DNA from: Citrus sinensis
Taxonomy: Eukaryota > Streptophyta > Magnoliopsida > Sapindales > Rutaceae
DNA: 64,000 nt
Assembly: GCF_022201045.2 (NCBI RefSeq)
Contig: NC_068558.1
Location: 6,787,501 to 6,851,500, forward strand
Reading direction: 5' to 3'
The notes below the pieces were generated by a model that had not been told where the DNA came from, made no database searches, and was given only the letters and a program-made list of their open reading frames with translations. Shown here one piece after another: positions 1 through 10,704 of this stretch. The position numbers and the translations under genes were made by a program. Positions within the stretch are counted from its first letter, which is position 1, and each line of letters opens with the position of its first letter.

Positions 1-917
1 TGTTTGTGGTTGAAAGATTGAACATGATTCTTAATCAAACATGAAGAAGTAATTAAGGTTGGACGAAATGATTATAATTGAACCAATAATCAACTTAAAC
101 CAATCCAAACTAATTCCGTTCAGTTCAATTTTGACATTTAATTTTAGTTTGATTTCAAGAACTTTTGATCAATTAGTTTTCGTTCAGGACAAAATTTAAA
201 ATATAAACAAAAAATTAATATTTGAATTAAAGTTGGACCGAATCCAAACATTTCAATTTTTAGAATTTAATAAGTTCAAAATCAAAACTAAATTTACCAA
301 CATCAGAATTAACATTTTATTTATCGAAATTAAACTAATGAAAATGCATTATTACGTATATGTAGATAATGAAAAGTTTTCATGAAATAGTAATAAATAA
401 TAATAATTACGTTATTAATCCATACCATATTCCTCAAATTTCCTGTGATCAAATTTGTCCACAGCCAGCTAAGAATGAAGTTTAGGTTAATTTGTACATG
501 CTACATTTGCATTATTTTCTAATCTTCCCAAATACACACCAATTGATTTTATTATTATTTTTTGGGAAGTACAACTAGGAGTGTTGTTATGAAGAAAGTT
601 AGTTGTCATGGGCAAAGCAAAATTATTAATTATCCAAAACAGGAGAATGAAAATGAATGAATGAATTTACTCGCGGGGAAGGCTGGAAGAGTGGCTGATT
701 CGTAATTAATGAGAGTGGTGGGGGCCAATTATAGGTCCCAGCATTCTGCAGAGGAAGCTAAAACAACAGTCAAAGGGCAGACCTGGAAAAGCCGGAAAAA
801 CAGAAAAACATTGGGCTTTGCGCTGAGACATACATATTTTATGAATTATGAGTTTGGATAATTTAACTTAAATTTTTTTATACAAATTTTAAGTCATTAA
901 ATACGATTTTAACTTTT
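1..917. other. AT-rich intergenic DNA, no gene seen
   Basis: No convincing coding exon, tRNA or inverted repeat was seen here on either strand. The sequence is AT-rich with short A/T runs. Confidence 0.6.
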
Positions 918-927
918 AATATTCATC

Positions 928-1543
928 GGGTAATTTTTAAAAACTTTTCCTGAGGTTTGGGTTTATTATAAATAGATGACGAGAATTTATTTATTTATAA
1001 AAAATCCTCTACTGTCAGTTAATTTTAACATTGACCGTTAGTTGACTGTGCAAAGATAATATTACCCTTAATAACAGTTTGTAGACGGATATAACTAAAA
1101 AAAAACTAAAATTGTTGGTTATTTTACCCTCTTTAAATTATTGATATTTCCTTAAAGTTCCTACAAGAAAGATAAAATTAAAAACTTGAAAAATCCTCTT
1201 TAAATTATTGATATTTCCTTAAAGTTCCTACAAGAAAGATAAAATTAAAAACTTGAAAATGAAATAGTCATAATCTTTACCTATGATATTATAAATCTTT
1301 GAAATTGACAAGGATAAAATTGTCAAAAAATAGGATTTGTGCTTTTCGTGCCAACAATTTTAGTTTTTTTTTTAGTTATGTCAGTCTACAAACTGTTGTT
1401 AAGGGCAATATTGTCTTTGCACAGTCAACTAACGGTTAATGTTAAAATTAACTGACGGTAGGGGAATTTTTTATAAATAAACAAATTCTCGCCATCTACT
1501 TGCAACAAGCTCAAACCTCAGGGGAGATTTTTAAAAATTACCC
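928..1543. mobile_element. Mutator-like MITE with long terminal inverted repeats
   Basis: The first ~190 bp (928-1118) return as an imperfect inverted copy at about 1349-1543. Both ends begin GGGTAATTTTTAAAAA or a close variant. The element is flanked by near-identical 10-bp repeats, AATATTCATC (918-927) and AATATGCATC (1544-1553). Long TIRs with a 9-10 bp target duplication are the mark of non-autonomous Mutator-like elements. It has no coding capacity. The centre holds a 67-bp tandem duplication. Confidence 0.85.
1128..1261. repeat. 67-bp direct tandem duplication inside the MITE
   Basis: Two adjacent, almost identical copies begin CCTCTTTAAATTATTGATA at 1128 and 1195. They sit in the unique centre of the 928-1543 element, between its inverted arms. 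The near-identity suggests the duplication is younger than the divergence of the arms. Confidence 0.85.
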
Positions 1544-1553
1544 AATATGCATC

Positions 1554-2585
1554 ACCATGTTGTGTAACGTTAATAATATATAGCTCCATAGCTAGAGTGA
1601 TTGGCAAAACTAAATGCAAATTCGTAAAAATTATATCATATACATTAGAGTGGGACTAATCTTTTTAAATTTTCTATTAGATATTTTTTAAATTTGAAAT
1701 TTCAGGAATGTAGTACTTAATTAAAAAATAGTATTATAATTTTTTAAAACTAATGATATAGACGAACGATATTTTAATTTACGTGTATAAGTAAAGATAT
1801 TTATGATATTGTATTTATACCTACGATAAGATTTAACTTGCTTAACATGCACAAGCACTACTTTGTTCGTCTATTTTTCAATTAAATTTGTACCATCCTA
1901 ACATATGTAAAATTAATTTTTTTTATTAAACTAATGTGCACTTAGTTTGAATTTCAAATTATTGTGCACCACATTACATATTACCGCTAGGTGAACTAAT
2001 TGGACAAAATATTTTATCATAAATTTGATACCGACAAAAAGCAACAACAACACCTCCGATATCACACGGCACAAAAGAATTTTCACGTTTTTTTAATATA
2101 ATGCCAACTAGTTTTTTATTGGATGCTATGAAGATTGATTTTAACATGATTATGGTTCTTCTTTAAAAAAATATGTTATGCATATTTCTAAGATCATGTT
2201 TGCAATATTATAGAATCACTAATTATAAAAAAAAATATAACAATAAAATTATTTAAGAAATAAATCTTTAATAAATAATTATTTATTAAATAATATGACG
2301 TGCTTTAAAAATTAAGTAGAAGAAGTACACAAAGGAGTACAAGCAGCAGGCGACAACCAAACACGGCCTGAACTGGAAAAATCTTCGGTACGGGACAAAG
2401 AAAAGTTGCCACACGCACACAACGTGGATTGGGAACCTACAGAACCAAAAGGGTGTTGACGTGGCAGGCATGCATTGGAAAAAGAGCGAATCACGGAAAA
2501 AGTTTGTGGATTTTAGCCTTTTTGACAGTGATCGGAATTTGGAGCAGATTCTCATTTATTATTGCTACTTTTTTGAATTTTGTGG
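1554..2585. other. AT-rich intergenic DNA
   Basis: No supported gene. The stretch runs from the 3' target duplication of the MITE to the 5' target duplication of the large MULE. Confidence 0.55.
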
Positions 2586-2594
2586 ATGTGTGGG

Positions 2595-3150
2595 GGAGTC
2601 ATTGTTGAAACAACACCGATATTCAGCCCACAATAAGCACCACAGTAAGTCCCGAACGGTGCGTTTTATTTGTAATATAAAAGGGCACTGTTTGAACAAG
2701 CAAACACACTGCACGCGCATCTCATCTCACGCATGCATCACTCTCACTCATGCATTTCACACCAAGCAACGAGTTCAATTGCAGCCAGTTCTTTGCCATC
2801 TTCAAGCTCTGCTCTTCATCGTGGGATTGCTCTGTCTTTCAGTTTTCTCTCTTTCTCTCTTTCTCTCTCGAGCGTGGGTCTCTCTTCGGTTGTGGCTCTC
2901 TCTCTCGCCTTGGGTCTGTCTTCGGCAGTGGCTCTCTCTCTCACCGTGGGTCTCTCTCTCTCGCCTTGGGTCTGTCTTCGGCTGTGGCTCTCTCTCTCAC
3001 CGCGGGTCTCTCTCATCCGGCCTCTCACTCATCTCGCTGCTCTCTCCTTCGACTTTCTCTCGTCGTGGATCTCTCTCGCGCATCTCGTTGGGTTTCTCTT
3101 TCTCTGTCTGCCCTGTAGATAGTTGTAGCCGTCGTAATCAATTCGTGGAG
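2595..3150 (+). promoter_or_regulatory. Left MULE TIR: promoter and CT-rich 5' leader of the transposase gene
   Basis: The left TIR passes into a long CT-rich tract (about 2825-3120) of tctctc runs and repeated tgggtctctctc / tggctctctctc units. A good splice donor follows at 3150/3151 (TGGAG|GTAATT). An acceptor at 3517-3518 (TTTTGTAG) lies just before the transposase ATG, so this tract probably forms a 5' untranslated exon followed by a 368-nt leader intron. Transcription from inside a TIR is known for maize MuDR. Long open frames across the tract are products of its composition, not genes. Confidence 0.6.
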
Positions 3151-3529
3151 GTAATTGGTTTAATTAATGCCCAATTTTGGTTGTAATAATTCCGAATGTG
3201 TGAAGATTCAATTGTGAAGTCAAATTTTTATATATTAAATCAATTGCGCAATAATCTTAAGGGTATCAATTGCGCAATAATCTTTATATATTAAATCAGC
3301 ATCCATTGGAAAATTAATAAGCACATTGGGTTATATATTAAATAAAAAATCACTAAATTCCAATCAAAGGCATCTCGTATGCTGCAAATTCTGCTGGTAT
3401 ATATTAAATTTGTGTTCACAATTTGCATCACTAGTTAGTTTAGTTGTGTGAGGTTGTGCTGAATTATTTGTATTTTGTTACTTTCATTTTGTCAATGTGA
3501 ATTATTTCAATTTTGTAGAAATAAATAAT

Positions 3530-6247
3530 ATGGAAAAAGACATCGAAGTTGAAGAGTTGGAGAAATTTGAGGAGAACGATGAGCCAATAATTGGGATGTC
3601 ATTTGATAGTGATGTTGATTTGTTTATTTACTTCAAAGAGTACGGTAAAAGAAAAGGGTTTCCGATTTTGAGGAGAACTAGTAGAAAGGATAGTGATGGG
3701 ATTCTTAGAAATGTGACTTTTGCTTGTGGGAGAAGTGGTGAAACAAGAAGCAAATCTGTGAATATTTTAAAGCCCCAACCTAATGCAAAAACAGGCTGCA
3801 ATGCTAGATTGGGAGCTGGTTTAGGGGATGATGGAAAGTGGACAATTCGAAGCTTAAATCTTGAACACAACCATGTGCTGTTAACTCCAACCAAATCCAA
3901 GTATTTTCGGTGCAATCGTAGCCTCAATACATATGCAAAAAAAAGGCTTGATGTAAATGATCGAGCAGGAATCAGATTATGTAAGAATTATCAATCACTT
4001 GTTATTGAGGCTGGTGGTCATGAAAATGTGACATTCATAGAAAGAGATTGTAGAAATCATGTCCAAAAAGAAAGAAGATTGCGGCTTGGAGATGGGGATG
4101 CTGCTGCTCTTCAAAACTATTTTATGAAAATGCAAGTAGAAGATAATAGGTTTTACTTTAGTATGCAAGTGGATGATGAGGGACGATTAAAAAATGTTTT
4201 TTGGGCCGAGCCAAGGAATAGGGAAGCGTACAAGGAGTTTGGAGACGTTGTTACATTTGACACCACGTATCTTACAAATAAGTATGATATGCCGTTCGCT
4301 CCATTTGTAGGAGTTAATCATCATGGGCATTCTATTCTGTTTGGGTGTGGATTGATTTCACACGAAGATATTGAGACATTCACGTGGTTATTTCGAACAT
4401 GGCTATCTTGCATGTCTAATTTAGCTCCTAATGGAATCATTACAGATCAAGACAGGGCAATGAAAGTTGCAATTCAGAATGTCTTTCCCAATACTCGACA
4501 TCGGTGGTGTTTATGGCATATAATGAAGAAAGTTCCAGAGAAGCTAGGGGGTTATAAAGAATATCGTAACATAAGTAATGTCTTGCATTGTGCTGTTTAT
4601 GATTCCCAGAGTGCTACGAAATTTGAGGAAACTTGGCACCATATGATTACAGAATATGATTTGGGGGATAACGAATGGTTACGAGGCTTATATGACGAGA
4701 GGCATCATTGGGTACCTTGTTATCTAAACAATACGTTTTGGGCAGGAATGTCATCTACTCAACGTAGTGAAAGCATGAATGCATTTTTTGATGGTTATGT
4801 TAACTCAAAGACTACTTTGAAGCAGTTTGTAGAGCAATACAGTTGTGCATTGAAGAATAAAGTTCAGAAGGAAGTTGAAGAAGATGTCAGGTGTCTTTCC
4901 CAACAAATGCCATGTGTAACCGATTACGCAATGGAGAGGCAAGTTCGAGATGTGTACACTATTTCAAAATTTCAAGAATTTCAGCAAGAAATGATTCGGA
5001 AAATGTATTGCGAATATGTCAATTCTATGGGTTGTGAAAATATTGTTAGAGAGGATGTCAAAGTTGGAGAGGGTAAAAAGAGAACCTTTTTTGAAGTTTA
5101 TTTTGAAAAAGAAAATGGTGAAATACGTTGCAGCTGCTCAAGGTTCCAATTTAGAGGTATTCTTTGTAGGCATGCCATTGCAATCATGATCCGCAATGAC
5201 GTAGAAGTACTTCCAGAAAAATATATTTTACGAAGATGGAGAAAAGATGTGTGGAGATGCCATAGTAGAGTGAAAACGAGTTATGAGCTTCATAGCTGTA
5301 CGGATGAGCAAAAACGATATGAGAAAATGTGTGCTACTTTTGCGGAGGTTGCAAATATGGCTGCACATACTATTGAAAGCTCTAATCTTGTTTTCAATTG
5401 GATTGAGAATGTACGGGGGGATTTATCAAAGGCAATTCTTTGCGGAGATAATGAAGTAACTGTTGTTACAGGCCAAGGAAGTTGTAGTGTGGAAGTAGAA
5501 ACAGTTAGAGATCCAGCAGCTCGGCGTCGTAAAGGTCGACCACCTTGTCAAAGAAAGAAATCTAATAAATTTTCAAAATCTAAAATAAATTCCTCACGTT
5601 CCAATGCAAAGGTACTTTTAAAATGTATTTTGAATTTAATTAAAGTTAAAAAATTTCTAACATAAAAGATGTTCAAATGTATGTTTTGTTGACTTTACAG
5701 GATGGACAGGTGAATGAGCAAGTGCCGACTGTGGTCCCAACACACGAGAACAATGTTGTAACGGTAGGTTTTATGGAATTCAAATGCATGTCGTTGATTT
5801 TTATTACTTAATCATAGACGTTTTTCTAATATATTATTGATCCACTGTAGGCATTTCAAAATCCTGAAGGAAGTTATATTGATATGAATATGTACCCACA
5901 TGGAGTTATGGACTATTATAATGTAAGTTTTTCATAGTATGTGTTATGATTTTTTTATTATCTCTTCATTTAATGTATGTTTGTTTTAGGGTCTTATGAG
6001 CTTACCTCATATGGTTGGGGATAATGTTTATCTAACACCTACACAAAATTCTTGTACGGTAAGTGGTGATAAATTTAGTATTTATTCATATTATCTACTT
6101 TATTCTCTTTTATTATAACAAAATATTTAATTTTCTTTTTAATAGGAACCACAATTCCAGCAGCCTGGACATTTTCAGCAGCTACTCTTTCAGCAAGATA
6201 ATGAATATGAAGTTGATAAGGAGTTTCGAAGTGATTTCGTAGAATAA
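3530..6247 (+). CDS. FAR1-related MULE transposase (5 coding exons, ~805 aa)
   Basis: This is the DNA-transposition enzyme of the host element, related to the FHY3/FAR1 transcription factors. The first ATG of the exon is at 3530; open frame upstream (from a GTG at 3497) crosses the leader acceptor. Exons: 3530-5611, 5701-5763, 5851-5922, 5990-6058, 6146-6247, all GT-AG in phase 0, ending in TAA. The first exon carries an N-terminal FAR1 zinc domain (C66, C90, H113/H115). It is followed by the MULE transposase core: first Asp in VTFDTTYL (D244), second in IITDQDRA (D306), likely Glu in RSESMNAFF (~414). A SWIM zinc finger follows (CSC...CRHAIAIM, ~533-550), then a basic tail. The small exons encode a Gln/Tyr-rich C-terminus. 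No internal stops were seen. It could be a domesticated FRS gene, but the TIRs and target duplication around it favour a transposon gene. Confidence 0.9.
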
Positions 6248-6419
6248 TCTTGTTTTTGTTCTTGCATGTTCCTTTATTAGATTTATATGCTACAGCTGTG
6301 TTATTATTTGGTCATGTGCTATTGGATTGGAATTGAGGGAGATGCTGCAAATCTGTTATTCCTTAATTGTGTGCTACTGGAATGGTGGATGGATAAATGA
6401 TATTCTGTTATTTTTTAAT

Positions 6420-7140
6420 TCTATGCTACTGGAATTCTGATATTCTTTAAAGTGCAGAAATTGTTTTATGTTATTCTGGAATTCTGGATGTATTCTATGC
6501 TACTGGAATTCTGTTATTCTTTAAAGTGCAAAAATTGTTATGCTACTGGAATTCTGGAATTATTTAAAGTGCAGAAGTGCATAAATTGTTATGCTACTGG
6601 AAAGTGCAAAAATTGTTTAAAGTGCAGAAGTGCAGAAATTCTGTTATTGTACTGGAATTCTGGAAAGTACAGAAATTGTTATGTTACTGGACTTCTGGAA
6701 TTATTTAAAGTGCATAAGTGCATAAATTGTTATGCTACTGGAAAGTGCAAAAATTGTTTAAAGTGCAGAAGTGCAGAAATTCTGTTATTGTACTGGAATT
6801 CTGGAAAGTACAGAAATTGTTATGTTACTGGACTTCTGGAATTATTTAAAGTGCAGAAGTGAAGAAATTGTTTAAAGTGCAGAAGTGCAGAAATTCTGTT
6901 ATTGTACTGGAATTCTGGAAAGTGCAGAAATTGTTATGTTACTGGAATTCTGGAATTATTTAAACTGCAGAAGTGCAGAAATTATTATGCTACTGGAAAG
7001 TGCAGAAATTGTTTAAAGTGCAGAAGTGCAGAAATTCTGTTATTGTACTGGAATTCTGGAAAGTGCAGAAATTGTTATGCTACTGGAATTTTGGAATTCT
7101 TTAAAGTGCAGAAGTGCAGGAATTATGTTATTGCTTTTTA
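6420..7140. repeat. Minisatellite between the two convergent MULE genes
   Basis: Imperfect tandem repeats are built from a ~40-bp motif of the type agtgcagaaattgttatgct followed by actggaattctgg. Longer units of about 141 bp recur; one block starting near 6581 returns near 6722. The repeats lie just 3' of the transposase stop and before the 3' end of the GRF gene on the opposite strand. They may act as the shared 3' or termination zone. The repeats contain few stops, so open frames across them are not evidence of proteins. Confidence 0.85.
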
Positions 7141-7341
7141 TTTGGTCAAAATATTATAATTATAAATGATTATATTTGGCTTTGCAACAGAGGAAAAATT
7201 AATTGATTCAAAGAAGCAAATGACACAGGAGTTATGGACTACCAACAAATTTATTGCAAAAAAAGGAATATCATTTCCCCATCAATACCAAAGTTATCTT
7301 AAAAACTGGTTCAACAAGTCATTGCACTAACAATACATTAA

Positions 7342-7740
7342 TTAATTACACAACTTAAATATAATACATATTAAAAGAGTTATCATTATTTGCGGGACGT
7401 ATGTTACAAGAACACTTGGTTGTTGTCTTCGCTGAAATTCTTGCTCAAGCAACTGAAATTTAAGAGATATGCATTCGATTTGATGGCCCAACTTGCGGAC
7501 TTCTGCTAACAACATGTCAATTTTATTCTGATTTATAATACGATCTTCCATCCCTCTAAAATCATTACATTCACTGCTCTTCCAATCATCATCCCATTCA
7601 AAAGCCCCACATCCTTTGCACTTCCAAAACCTACGATTCGGATTTTCTTTTGTTCGTGAAGTTCGCAAGACCTTATTGTTGTTGCAGCATTTATCACAAG
7701 CTTTCAGTTGTGTTTGAATTTCGTTTGTGCTTGAAGACAT
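7342..7740 (-). CDS. Small GRF-type zinc-finger protein with coiled coil and C-terminal membrane segment
   Basis: A 132-aa protein encoded inside the MULE, convergent with the transposase. Residues ~11-52 form a GRF-type zinc finger: C15 with C18/C19, the signature RTSRTKENPNRRFWKC, C41, C44 and FEWDDD. Residues ~65-105 are charged and heptad-like (EDRIINQNKIDMLLAEVRKL), probably a coiled coil. Residues ~109-131 are hydrophobic (VTYVPQIMITLLICIIF), a likely tail anchor. GRF fingers bind nucleic acid in other proteins, and small plant GRF proteins of this build are common. The ATG at 7740 is preferred because the finger follows closely. An in-frame GTG or similar further upstream would add 38 residues without known character, and a weak acceptor (GAACAG) lies just before the ATG. 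A decayed homologue holds the same place in the neighbouring element, which argues for a real role in the transposon, possibly helper or silencing-related; that role is inference. Confidence 0.8.
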   Translation of the reverse strand: MSSSTNEIQTQLKACDKCCNNNKVLRTSRTKENPNRRFWKCKGCGAFEWDDDWKSSECNDFRGMEDRIINQNKIDMLLAEVRKLGHQIECISLKFQLLEQEFQRRQQPSVLVTYVPQIMITLLICIIFKLCN

Positions 7741-7959
7741 AATGATTGAACAAATTCTGTTCAATATACACTTCAACCCAGATTCCTTCCAGAAAGAAAA
7801 AATGGTAGCCAATATATTAAAAACCAGCTTATTGATTTTTTTTCTCCCCCCCAAAAAAAGAAATACATCTTACTGCATTCATTCAGCTCAAATAAAATTA
7901 TTTAATTTCAACTACAAAGAAAACAAAAAGAAGAAAAATATGGTCAAATGAGAAGAATG

Positions 7960-9060
7960 GGCATGGCTCTGTTCTTAGAAATGAAAGTGAATTGATGGAG
8001 TTGACTAGTTGGGGGTTAGTGTAAGTAACTTTAGACCATCAGCACTTGCAGGATTAGTGTAAGTAATTAAAATATGATGTTATTTTTTATTATCTCTTGT
8101 AACTTAAAAATAACTACGGGATAGTAACATAATGGCTAAAGATCTTAATGTTTCAAAACCTTAGTTGCACTATTACAACTCCATAATTAACTTTTTATTT
8201 TTCCTACCTGATTTAACATATATATTTGTTTTCCAGAGAAGTATTAAAATATGGTGACTTGATAAACTCAAATATCATGGGTAGAATGTTACTCTACGGC
8301 TTTTAACTCAAGTGGGTTGAGTCATGCTGGAGGTCAACCAAAACCCAAAATGTGGAATGAAGAATACTCAGCTCCAAACACACAGCTGACATATGCTTCA
8401 GCAGACTCTCGCACTAACTTAATGCGTGCATAGCTTTTTAACATAAATTCACTTCAGGAATAGCTAAAGCTATAATACTTTTAACCTTGATTCAGGACAT
8501 AAAACCCCAAGCTTAAACAGATTGGTTTCAACTTGCATGACTAACTTCAACACGTGGAGAAAAAATTTCTAATATGGTAAAATTAGAGATTGGAAGTGTT
8601 TTTGTCTGTGCTTACTGTAAGTGAATTACCTGGGGGTTTTAAAGGGCTGAAAGAAATTTTTCTTTAGTTCAAAGCTTTGAGTATGCATACTTAATAATCT
8701 AGCAATTATTACTTACCAGTATATCAATACAATATTTTCATCTTTTAGTCCTATAACTTGTTGTATTTGTTAGAAATCATGTCAATACGGAAATCTAAAT
8801 CAAGGGCACTGCAAAATTTCACACATCCGTCATGTAAAACAAAAGGGCCTTCCAACTGAACTAAAGCTATTTTTCCTGCAATTATGACCCAGCAAACATG
8901 AGAGGAACTAGGCAATCACATTTACAATCTTTACTAACTGATGTGATGAATAATCGAAATAAACTAGCTTTTGGATAATGCTATCACTCTCTACTCATCT
9001 TCAAACATAAAAGAACAAATTTCAAACTTAAATCTCTCTCTATCACTATGAACAGTTGCA
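7960..9060. other. Non-coding interior of the MULE
   Basis: No supported coding exon. By position it would be the leader intron or 5' region of the minus-strand GRF gene, whose promoter would lie in the right TIR. Only AT-rich sequence was seen. Confidence 0.4.
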
Positions 9061-9174
9061 ATTTCACCCCTTCCAAAAGAAAATCATCCTTGTCCGGTAA
9101 CACACAAATAAATAATTCACAATAGTCAATGACAAGCAATACTCACGAAATTTGCCATTACCTACACAATTTGA

Positions 9175-9560
9175 GAGCAGCAGAGACGATAGAGAAGAGA
9201 GAAAGCAGACCCACGGTGAGAGACCAACGACGAGAGATCCACGGCCAGAGACAAATGCCAAGCACCACCGCCGAGAAAGTTTGAGAATAGAGACGACAGG
9301 GAAGAGAGACAGCAGACCCACGGCCAGAGACCAACGCCGAGCACCCTCAGAAGGTTTGAGAACAGTGAGATTTCTGTGAGAGCAAATGGAGAAAAGTTGT
9401 GCGTCGCGTGAGATGGATTGCGCGTGTGTTGGGATTGCTATGTGTATTACACGTGAGTTGGCTCATTTTATAGTATGTCCAAAACGCACCGTTTGGTGCT
9501 TATTGTGGTGCTTAACGTGGGAAGAATCTCATTTTCCTTGTTGAAAACGATATATTTAAC
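9175..9560 (-). promoter_or_regulatory. Right MULE TIR: probable promoter and leader of the GRF gene
   Basis: On the minus strand this region mirrors the left TIR. It has the cggtgcgtttt block near the outer end, then a CT-rich tract with gtggatctctc and cgtgggtct motifs at about 9180-9330. By symmetry with the left end it should drive minus-strand transcription of the GRF gene. No transcript start can be fixed from sequence alone. Confidence 0.5.
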
Positions 9561-9569
9561 ATGTGTGGG

Positions 9570-10036
9570 TTCCTCTGTAATCAATCAATTGATATGTAAT
9601 TTCATTATTTAATTGCAGTCATACCATTGTGGACAATATATATCAGTGCTAATATAATAATATTTTTATTATTACCACTACTACCTAAAAATTATAAAAT
9701 TATCATTCTTTGATGATACAATTCTTTGTGTATATTATTTTTTCTGAAATACTATCAAATGTCATTCTTTGATATATAATTGGAGCAATCTACACTCAAT
9801 TATTTCACAATTAATAGAGAATTGAAACTAATTCTTATAATACTTTTATAAAGATTTAAATTCTTACTCTCACACTTTGTGAGTGCAAACAATCTTTAAG
9901 TAGGACAAAGATCTATTGATAACGATTAATATATTTAATTGCACACCAAAACAAAAGCAAAATTATGACCATCTATAAAGTAAAATTAATTTAATGTTTT
10001 CATAATGGAAGACAATTACAACAACGAAAAATGTTT
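9570..10036. other. AT-rich spacer between two MULEs
   Basis: About 470 bp separate the 3' target duplication of the first element and the outer TIR of the second. No gene, hairpin or repeat was recognised. Confidence 0.5.
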
Positions 10037-10704
10037 GCTGTCGAGAATGCCAAGAGAAAGCTAAGAGAATAAAAAAATGAGAGTAAAACGTAATCCCATC
10101 ACTCGATCACACACACTCTCTTTCCCTCTCTCTCTCTCGATTTTGTCCTCACTATTTCCGACTTCCAAAATTCCTATCACGCTTCCTCACTCTCTCCGAC
10201 TACCAAAATCCCCATCATGCTCCTCTACTTTTACTTTCAAAATAGAAACTTAGCTTTGCTCTTTTCCTTTACTAAAACTCTACATAAGTTCTCCCAACAC
10301 AGAAGCGCAGCCCGTTTTAGATCCGGACGCAGAACCCAAAGTTGGTAATTGTTTGATTATAAAGATGGATTCTTTTTGTTTTGAATAGTAATTTTTATTG
10401 ATAAATAATAATAGAAATGCACCTACGTTTTGCTTAGGATTTGTTTGTTTTGAATATTAATTTATGTCGTATCCGTAATAATATAAATGTACGTGTGTTT
10501 TGCTTAAGTTTTACTGCTTTAGAGATCAAATGATAGCAATCTCTAATATTCCTATAACCAATTTACTAGTTAGATGATAGTGATAAATGATAATGATAAT
10601 TTTGTTTGATTTAGAAATTTTTAAAATTTTAATTTTTAGAATCTTAATGGATTAAAAATTTATAATAATTCATTCTTAATACAAATGTTAATTATTTTGT
10701 AAAA

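Larger units (their letters stand above)
2595..9560. mobile_element. Complete Mutator-like element (MULE) with two convergent genes
   Basis: A 6.97-kb element is bounded by a perfect 9-bp direct repeat, ATGTGTGGG, at 2586-2594 and 9561-9569. Its ends are inverted copies of each other. For example, the left end at about 2620-2670 (gcccacaataagcaccac, then cggtgcgtttt) matches the reverse complement of about 9480-9530. Both ends then run into CT-rich tracts with shared motifs. Inside are a FAR1/MULE transposase (plus strand), a GRF zinc-finger gene (minus strand) and a minisatellite between their 3' ends. Long TIRs, a 9-bp target duplication and the MULE transposase place it in the Mutator superfamily. 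The transposase frame is open, so recent or present activity is possible. The TIRs are only moderately alike (about 70-75% by eye). Confidence 0.88.

Noticed and set aside
2461..3186. Long open frames across the CT-rich tract on both strands
   Set aside because: Low-complexity Ser/Leu- or Arg/Glu-rich translations produced by the CT repeat in the MULE TIR; no domain and no start context.
3497..3529. Upstream extension of the transposase to a GTG
   Set aside because: Plant genes rarely use GTG, and a splice acceptor (TTTTGTAG) lies between it and the first ATG at 3530.
6452..7159. Open frames of 136 and 85 aa with Cys/Tyr/Gly repeats
   Set aside because: They are read-through of the minisatellite and change with each repeat unit; no independent sign of coding.
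9064..9379. Overlapping frames in the right TIR
   Set aside because: Mirror image of the low-complexity leader in the left TIR; no protein family resemblance.
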